Source: Acetofilamentum sp. (lineage in GTDB: Bacteria > Bacteroidota > Bacteroidia > Bacteroidales > JAFGUD01). From it: a stretch of 10,781 nt of DNA. The stretch spans positions 1-10,781 of the forward strand of contig DYKL01000089.1 in the NCBI GenBank assembly GCA_020722645.1, written 5' to 3'. Each line of letters starts with the position of its first letter. The stretch's first letter is position 1. A program made the translations under genes and the position numbers. The notes beneath the pieces are model-generated. The model was not told the DNA's origin. It did no database searches and was given only the letters and a program-made list of their open reading frames with translations. This document shows, in pieces, positions 5,845 through 10,781 of the stretch.

Positions 5845-7950
5845 ATGAATGTGAAAAAAATCTTTTTATTGTTAATAATTTTTCTAATAAATTTTGATTT
5901 GATCTCTCAGACTAATCTTATTTATGACGAAAATTTCAACGATTCTAATACAGAATGGGATAAAAACGATAAAAACGAAGGATATTCAAACGTGCAAAAT
6001 GGTGTTTTAATGATAAAAAGTTCGCCTGAAGCTAGCTTGCATTGGTTTGGTTCTCAAATTTTTATTAATTACAAAATGGATTTTACAATTGAGACTCAAA
6101 TCAAACAAGTTTCAGGTAAAAACAGCCAAGGTTATGGAATTATTTGGGGTTCGAGAGGATGGGAAAATTCATATTTTTTTCTGATTTCTTCAAGTGGTTA
6201 TTATTCGGTTGGCGCGTATTTTCGTTCTGAATACGAAGAAATTCAACCGTGGACCAAATGTGAAAATATTAACCCGATAAGAACATATAATACATTAGCT
6301 GTCGAAAAAATTGATAAAACTTATATCTTTTATGTTAATGATGATGCTGTTTATACCACCAATTTCAGACCATTTTACGGACAGATACAAGGTTTTATGT
6401 TGCAAGGGGATGTAAATTGTTATGTTGATTATCTGAAAGTTTACAATGACAAACCTGATATAGATATAGCAGAAATTCAGTTCAAAGGTTCAAAGAAAAA
6501 TATCGGACCAAAAGTTAATTGCTCTGAAACTGATATTGCACCAATTATTTCAGCTGACGGAAAAATTTTGTATTTTGCAAGAGGCAATTATAAAGGTAAC
6601 TACAACGGAACCAACGACGAAGCTGATATCTGGTATAGCGAAAAGTTGCCTGATGGAAGTTGGAGTGCTGCTAAAAACATAGGACCTCCTTTAAATAATA
6701 CAGGTGTTAATGTTGTCGTTAATGCTATGCCTGACGGAAATACACTTTTCCTTGAAGGTTTGTACAATAGCGACGGCAGTTTTCGTTCTGATCAGGGGAT
6801 TTCTGTAACTCACAGAACTGCAAATGGTTGGGCTGTCCCTAAACAGGTTAAGATTGATAATTTTTACAATAAAAATATTTACGAAACTTATTTTTTCACA
6901 ACCGATCAGAGAGTACTTATTATGTCGATAGAACGTGATGATACTTATGGTGATAAAGATTTATATGTTAGTTTCAGAAAATCAGACGGTTCATATTCAG
7001 AACCAAAAAATATGGGACCTGTATTAAATACTTTCGGAGACGAAGGTACTCCTTTTATGGCTCCTGACAACAAAACTTTATATTTTTCAACAAGCGGAAT
7101 GAAAGGTTTCGGCAGTAACGATATTTTTATGTCAAAACGTCTTGATGACACTTGGTTAAATTGGTCAAAACCGAAAAATTTGGGAGAAGAAATAAACACA
7201 TCAGACTGGGATACATACTTATCACTTTCGGCAAGAGGTGATACTGCTTTTTTGGTTTCTACTGCAAATTCTTATGGTTACGAAGATATTTTTATAATTG
7301 CTATGGAATCAGATTTTAAACCCGAACCGGTTGTTTTAATTAAAGGAAAAGTTTTAGATTATGAAACTAAAAAACCTGTAGGTGCAGAAATAACATATCA
7401 GGATTTGGCTACCGGAGAAGAAGTCGGAATTGCACAGTCTGACCCTAAAACCGGTGCTTACCAGATTGTATTGCCTTATGGTAAATTGTATGGTTTCAGA
7501 GCTGAAGCTGATAAATATATCGCACAGAATGAAAATATAGATTTACGTAAAGTTTCTGGATATCAGGAAATTACTAAAAATTTATATCTGATGAAAATGG
7601 AAGTCGGCGAAGTAATTGTATTAAATAATGTGTTTTTTGAAAAAGCTTCGCCAAAGCTCATAAACACATCTTATTCAGAACTTGACCGTATTGTCAAAAT
7701 TATGAAAGACAACCCGACAATGAAAGTTGAACTGATGGGGCATACCGATAACAGAGGTGATAAAGATTTGCTGATGAAATTATCACAGGACAGGGTAGAT
7801 GCCGTAAAAAATTATTTAGTAAGCAAGGGTATTTCTGCTACAAGAATTAAAACTTCTGCTTATGGCGGAACTCAGACTATTCATAAAAATGACACTGAAT
7901 TTGAACATAGCAAAAACAGAAGGGTGGAATTTAAAATTTTAGAGTTGTAG
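5845..7950 (+). CDS. OmpA-family envelope protein: ConA-like, PD40 propeller, CRD and OmpA domains
   Basis: The 701-residue protein has a signal peptide (1 to about 21) with no lipobox Cys. Residues 24-201 look like a concanavalin/laminin-G-type beta sandwich (F-N-D opening, GYGIIWG, D-Y-L-K-V-Y close). Residues 230-485 hold about five PD40-type propeller blades (I-S-A-D-G-K-I-L-Y-F, M-A-P-D-N-K-T-L-Y-F-S), with a recurring W-S-x-x-K-N-x-G motif. Residues 496-580 fit a carboxypeptidase-regulatory-like domain. Residues 589-701 form an OmpA C-terminal domain with GHTDNRG, Asp635 and Arg650 at the 15-residue spacing used to bind diaminopimelate, although the usual Asn between them is Leu643. The last three modules match PorE of the type IX system, but here the TPR and lipid anchor are replaced by a sandwich and an ordinary signal. 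The likely role is anchoring an outer-membrane assembly to peptidoglycan. The glycosyltransferase follows 8 bases later. Confidence 0.87.
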   Translation: MNVKKIFLLLIIFLINFDLISQTNLIYDENFNDSNTEWDKNDKNEGYSNVQNGVLMIKSSPEASLHWFGSQIFINYKMDFTIETQIKQVSGKNSQGYGIIWGSRGWENSYFFLISSSGYYSVGAYFRSEYEEIQPWTKCENINPIRTYNTLAVEKIDKTYIFYVNDDAVYTTNFRPFYGQIQGFMLQGDVNCYVDYLKVYNDKPDIDIAEIQFKGSKKNIGPKVNCSETDIAPIISADGKILYFARGNYKGNYNGTNDEADIWYSEKLPDGSWSAAKNIGPPLNNTGVNVVVNAMPDGNTLFLEGLYNSDGSFRSDQGISVTHRTANGWAVPKQVKIDNFYNKNIYETYFFTTDQRVLIMSIERDDTYGDKDLYVSFRKSDGSYSEPKNMGPVLNTFGDEGTPFMAPDNKTLYFSTSGMKGFGSNDIFMSKRLDDTWLNWSKPKNLGEEINTSDWDTYLSLSARGDTAFLVSTANSYGYEDIFIIAMESDFKPEPVVLIKGKVLDYETKKPVGAEITYQDLATGEEVGIAQSDPKTGAYQIVLPYGKLYGFRAEADKYIAQNENIDLRKVSGYQEITKNLYLMKMEVGEVIVLNNVFFEKASPKLINTSYSELDRIVKIMKDNPTMKVELMGHTDNRGDKDLLMKLSQDRVDAVKNYLVSKGISATRIKTSAYGGTQTIHKNDTEFEHSKNRRVEFKILEL

Positions 7951-7958
7951 TATTTTCT

Positions 7959-9050
7959 ATGTCGAAAAAAGTTATAATTTCAGTTACAAACGATTTATTC
8001 AGCGACAACAGAGTTCATAAAGTAGCTCAGACATTACACAATAATGGCTTTGAGATTTTATTAGTAGGCAGATTGTTAAAAAATAGTCCGGAAATTAAAC
8101 GTGAATATAAAACCAAGAGATTCAGGCTGTTGTTTAATAAATCTGCTTTTTTTTATTTTGAATATAATCTGAGATTGTTTTTGTTTCTGATATTTGCAAA
8201 AGCTGATGTTTTTTTATCAAACGATTTAGATACACTTTTAGCAAATTTTTTAGCTTCCAAGATTAAAACAAAAAAGTTGGTTTACGACAGCCACGAACTT
8301 TTTACTGAGGTTCCGGAGCTTATAAAAAGACCAAAAATTAAGAAAGTTTGGGAAAAAATTGAAAAATTTTGTTTGCCCAAAGTAAAAACTTCATACACTG
8401 TTTGTGATTCGATAGCAGAATATTATTTCAATAAATATTCTGTTAAGATGAACGTTATTAAAAATTTGCCGTTTTATTATGAATTTGAATCACCGTTTAT
8501 CAAAGAACAAAATTCCAAGAAAATATTGCTGTATCAGGGTGCTGTTAATATCCAGCGAGGGCTTGAAGAGATTGTTGATGCGATGAAATTTATGAAAAAT
8601 TTTGAACTTCATATTATTGGCAGTGGAGACATAATGGAGGATTTGAAAAATGAAGTCAAAGATGCTAATTTGGGTGATAAAGTAAAATTTTTTGGTAGAA
8701 TATCTGTGGAAGAATTAAAAAAATTCACACTAAAAGCTGATTTGGGGCTTTCATTGGAAAAAAATGCCGGATTGAACTATTATTATTCATTGCCTAATAA
8801 AATTTTTGATTACATACAGGCAGAAGTACCTGTTTTATGCTCCGATTTGCCGGAAATGAAAAATGTTATAAAAAAATATAATATTGGAGAGGTTTTACTT
8901 TCACATAACCCCGAAGAATTAGCAAAACAGATAGAAAATATTTTTAAAGACAACGAAAAATTAAGTCTTTGGCATAAAAATTTAGTTAATGCTAAAAAGG
9001 AACTTTGTTGGGAGAATCAGGTGAAATTGCTTTTGAGTATTTTTAAGTAG
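7959..9050 (+). CDS. GT-B fold glycosyltransferase, GT4-like
   Basis: The product has 363 residues and no signal peptide, so it acts in the cytoplasm or at the inner membrane face. The N-terminal Rossmann half shows V-I-I-S-V-T-N-D (5-12), D-N-R-V-H-K-V-A (16-23), a basic/hydrophobic stretch (about 66-80) that could touch the membrane, and V-Y-D-S-H-E-L (108-114). The C-terminal half shows L-Y-Q-G-A-V-N-x-Q-R-G-L (191-202), H-I-I-G-S-G-D (218-224), V-K-F-F-G-R-I (242-248) and SLPNKIFDYIQAEVPV (277-292), the nucleotide-sugar region. The classic E-x7-E of GT4 enzymes is not intact; the P-N-K-x-F-D-Y form found in many capsule and O-antigen enzymes replaces it. Donor and acceptor cannot be told. 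It starts 8 bases after the OmpA-like stop and probably shares its mRNA. It ends 10 bases from a convergent gene, with no hairpin between. Confidence 0.88.
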   Translation: MSKKVIISVTNDLFSDNRVHKVAQTLHNNGFEILLVGRLLKNSPEIKREYKTKRFRLLFNKSAFFYFEYNLRLFLFLIFAKADVFLSNDLDTLLANFLASKIKTKKLVYDSHELFTEVPELIKRPKIKKVWEKIEKFCLPKVKTSYTVCDSIAEYYFNKYSVKMNVIKNLPFYYEFESPFIKEQNSKKILLYQGAVNIQRGLEEIVDAMKFMKNFELHIIGSGDIMEDLKNEVKDANLGDKVKFFGRISVEELKKFTLKADLGLSLEKNAGLNYYYSLPNKIFDYIQAEVPVLCSDLPEMKNVIKKYNIGEVLLSHNPEELAKQIENIFKDNEKLSLWHKNLVNAKKELCWENQVKLLLSIFK

Positions 9051-9060
9051 GCTATTCTGT

Positions 9061-9633
9061 TTAAAAGAACAATATATCAATATTCCCAATTATGTGGTTG
9101 TTATCAGTAGGAGTAGATTTATATTCAATTTTGTAGCTCTTTTTAGAAATAATGCTCATTAGATTATCTATCCAGCCTCCGATATTTGGCATCATAAGTT
9201 CCTGACCTAAAAGGAAACCTCTTACTTCAAGAGCGATTTTGGATTCTGAATGAGTAATAACTTCAATGTTTATTTCTTCTGAGTAATAAGTTGAGGAAAT
9301 TGTAGATACTTTTTTAACGATGAAATCAATTGAAGGTATTTTGATGAAAATTTTATAAATGCCTGTTAAAGCCTTTTTGCCGCCGAATTTTCCCATTTCA
9401 TAAGCAGCTTTAAATACATCTCCTTCAAAAAATACTAATCCTAATGTTTTAATGCCGTCAATATGTCCGGCTTGCAAAGAATACCAATTTGTTGATAAAA
9501 TCATATCTTTGAAAATGTCTTTGCTTTTGGGCGGTAATTTATCAAACCATTCATTATATCTGCCGTTAAATTTTTCTTTAATAAATTCAGCAATATAATT
9601 TAAAGATGGTCCTTTTATTTGTATTTCAGACAT
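9061..9633 (-). CDS. Conserved-looking cytoplasmic protein of unknown function, possibly V4R/DUF2378-like
   Basis: The 190-residue protein has no signal peptide, clear membrane helix or metal-binding Cys/His cluster. An N-terminal helical part ends in STNWYSLQ (47-54). Next come a Gly-rich segment E-M-G-K-F-G-G-K-K (79-87), a helix ending in K-I-P (98-100), Y-Y (116-117), and a strand-rich half with E-V-R-G-F (136-140) and G-G-W (152-154). This order resembles the sensor-like fold of V4R and DUF2378 (TIGR02265) proteins, but that is from pattern memory and unproven; the Cys residues typical of V4R near the C-terminus are absent. The ATG at 9633 is the only reasonable start. A -7 element sits 32 bases upstream, so the gene may be transcribed alone. 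It converges on the glycosyltransferase gene. Confidence 0.75.
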   Translation of the reverse strand: MSEIQIKGPSLNYIAEFIKEKFNGRYNEWFDKLPPKSKDIFKDMILSTNWYSLQAGHIDGIKTLGLVFFEGDVFKAAYEMGKFGGKKALTGIYKIFIKIPSIDFIVKKVSTISSTYYSEEINIEVITHSESKIALEVRGFLLGQELMMPNIGGWIDNLMSIISKKSYKIEYKSTPTDNNHIIGNIDILFF

Positions 9634-9664
9634 TAAGATTAGTTGTAATTGTTTTTAAAAAATT

Positions 9665-9672
9665 CAAAATTA
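9665..9672 (-). promoter_or_regulatory. Candidate -7 element for the gene starting at 9633
   Basis: On the minus strand TAATTTTG (9672-9665) matches the Bacteroidota -7 consensus TAnnTTTG at every defined base. It would start transcription near 9658, giving a 25-base leader to the ATG at 9633. No TTTG lies 17-21 bases upstream, so the promoter is only half supported. Confidence 0.33.
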
Positions 9673-9726
9673 TATAAAATATTTAACTAAAGATAATTTT
9701 ATGCAATTTTTTTGTTTTTTTTTAAT

Positions 9727-10695
9727 TTATTCCTGCAAATCCGATATTTCAAATTCAAATATTTGACTTGTAATTATCTTATTATCAGATATTTCAAATT
9801 TGCAATCAGAAGATTTTTTCAGGTTTTCGAAATTTGTATTATTCTGCAAAAAAAGATTGTTTTTTACGTAAAGCTCTGTTTTAAAAACTGATTCGTTAAA
9901 ATTCAAGAAATTATTTACTGTACAGTCATTAAACGTAAAATTTAATTTTGAATGTATCTTAACAAATTCAGTTCTTCCCTGAAAATTACAATTTGAAAAA
10001 TAAACTTTTTGATCAAAAATTGAGTAATTTAGTTTAAAAAAACCATTAGATTGAATATTTTCAAAATTAGAAGTGTTTTTGAAATTACAATTTGAAAAAT
10101 TAGAATTGCGATTAAAAAAGCAGTTGTTAAAAGAGGCAACTTCCTGAAAAAGCCCATTCATAAAAGTTACATTGCCGTAAAAACTTGAATTGGTAAATTT
10201 AACTTTTTTTTCGTATGTGTTGTCTCTAAAAAAGGCATCATTAGCATAAAAAACAGCACCTTCAAATTTAACTTCGCCTGAAAATGTACAACCTGTAAAT
10301 TCTACAACATCATTAAAAGAATTCTGCCTGAAATTTACATCTTTGTCAAAAGTGCAATTCATAAAAGTTACCGGTTTATTGAAAACACAAACATAAGCGT
10401 ATTTGTCTTCAATTCTGAAACCTGAAATACTGTCAGTAAAATGACAATCAACAAAAACCAAAGGAACATCTATTTCTGCCACTCCGATATTCGGGTTACG
10501 CGTATATTTATCGGCAACGGAAGTGAAATCTATATTTCCTCTTATTTCACTGCTTACTATTTCTACTTTTTCTGATTTATTTATTTTATTTAAAATAAAA
10601 TCAGCATTTAATTCTTTTTCGGTTGTTTTTGAGTTTTTGCATCCAAAAAAAAGAATAACTGAAAATAATAAAATAAATGGAAATTTGTAGTGCAT
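9727..10695 (-). CDS. Lipoprotein with 11-residue pentapeptide-type repeats
   Basis: From the ATG at 10695 the protein has 322 residues. It starts with a lipoprotein signal (M-H-Y-K, hydrophobic core 5-16, lipobox L-F-F-G-C), with Cys19 the predicted lipidated residue. After a linker (20-78), repeats of the form V-x-F-x-x-C-x-F-x-x-x run from 109 to 296, seventeen in register, with one extra residue in the fifth; an earlier single copy is at 79-89. The repeat matches the pentapeptide family known for F-x-G-A-T-F units, which folds as a right-handed quadrilateral beta-helix. Phe stacks at positions 3 and 8, and Cys often fills position 6. Function is unknown; an envelope scaffold or binding surface is likely. 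A longer frame starts with ATG at 10728, but its 11 extra residues make a poor signal-peptide N-region. No terminator follows in the 93-base gap to the next gene. Confidence 0.82.
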   Translation of the reverse strand: MHYKFPFILLFSVILFFGCKNSKTTEKELNADFILNKINKSEKVEIVSSEIRGNIDFTSVADKYTRNPNIGVAEIDVPLVFVDCHFTDSISGFRIEDKYAYVCVFNKPVTFMNCTFDKDVNFRQNSFNDVVEFTGCTFSGEVKFEGAVFYANDAFFRDNTYEKKVKFTNSSFYGNVTFMNGLFQEVASFNNCFFNRNSNFSNCNFKNTSNFENIQSNGFFKLNYSIFDQKVYFSNCNFQGRTEFVKIHSKLNFTFNDCTVNNFLNFNESVFKTELYVKNNLFLQNNTNFENLKKSSDCKFEISDNKIITSQIFEFEISDLQE

Positions 10696-10781
10696 AGTGT
10701 TTGAGTTTGTCGAATTGTATAATTTCATGGCATTGTTAATTTAGTATAGATAAAACACCATTCCATTTTAACATTAAAAGT

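Noticed and set aside
6945..7199. Minus-strand open frame of 84 codons
   Set aside because: It is antisense to the PD40 blades of the OmpA-like gene and has no recognisable feature.
9051..9060. Bidirectional terminator between the convergent genes
   Set aside because: The 10-base gap and adjoining codons show no GC-rich hairpin or T-run.

Overview
The window reads as an AT-rich chromosomal segment of a Bacteroidota bacterium. Three things point there: a PorP/SprF-family protein of the type IX secretion/gliding group; an OmpA-family protein with PD40 propeller and carboxypeptidase-regulatory-like modules; and start regions that lack Shine-Dalgarno sequences but carry Bacteroidota-type -7 elements (TAnnTTTG) in some leaders. 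I cannot place it to genus. No phage, transposase, tRNA, rRNA or CRISPR array is visible, and all eight genes look intact.

Layout. Bases 1-56 hold a heptamer tandem repeat (TGCACTA/TGAACTA) that probably continues to the left and runs into the stop codon of the first gene. On the minus strand, in transcription order, come: parE (topoisomerase IV subunit B, 5577 to 3742); a PorP/SprF-like outer-membrane protein (3566 to 2544) with a clear intrinsic terminator; a small lipoprotein (2495 to 1929); and a long U32-family protein (1893 to 55), probably an RNA-hydroxylation factor rather than a protease. From the AT-rich divergent region 5578-5844 a plus-strand pair starts: an OmpA/PD40 envelope protein (5845-7950) and, 8 bases later, a GT-B glycosyltransferase (7959-9050). 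This pair converges, with 10 bases between, on a minus-strand gene of unknown function (9633 to 9061). Behind that lies a minus-strand lipoprotein built of about seventeen 11-residue pentapeptide-type repeats (10695 to 9727).

How the genes may work together. Four of the eight products carry export signals (PorP-like, OmpA-like and two lipoproteins), so much of the window concerns the cell envelope. PorP/SprF proteins often act with OmpA-like peptidoglycan-binding partners, so the PorP-like and OmpA-like genes on either side of parE may cooperate. The rest is housekeeping: DNA decatenation (parE) and probable RNA modification (U32).

No gap reaches 300 bases. The longest, 5578-5844, holds a perfect DnaA-box sequence, a candidate promoter for the plus-strand pair and a 7-base inverted repeat. 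The annotated starts of three genes lie downstream of the longest open frame, because an internal ATG suits the protein better (U32, parE, repeat lipoprotein). The PorP-like gene appears to start with TTG. I found no convincing undescribed system. The most checkable oddities are the heptamer repeat and its short echo at 10688-10699, the terminator just 14 bases before the next start codon, the lone DnaA box upstream of parE, and the domain make-up of the OmpA-like protein.
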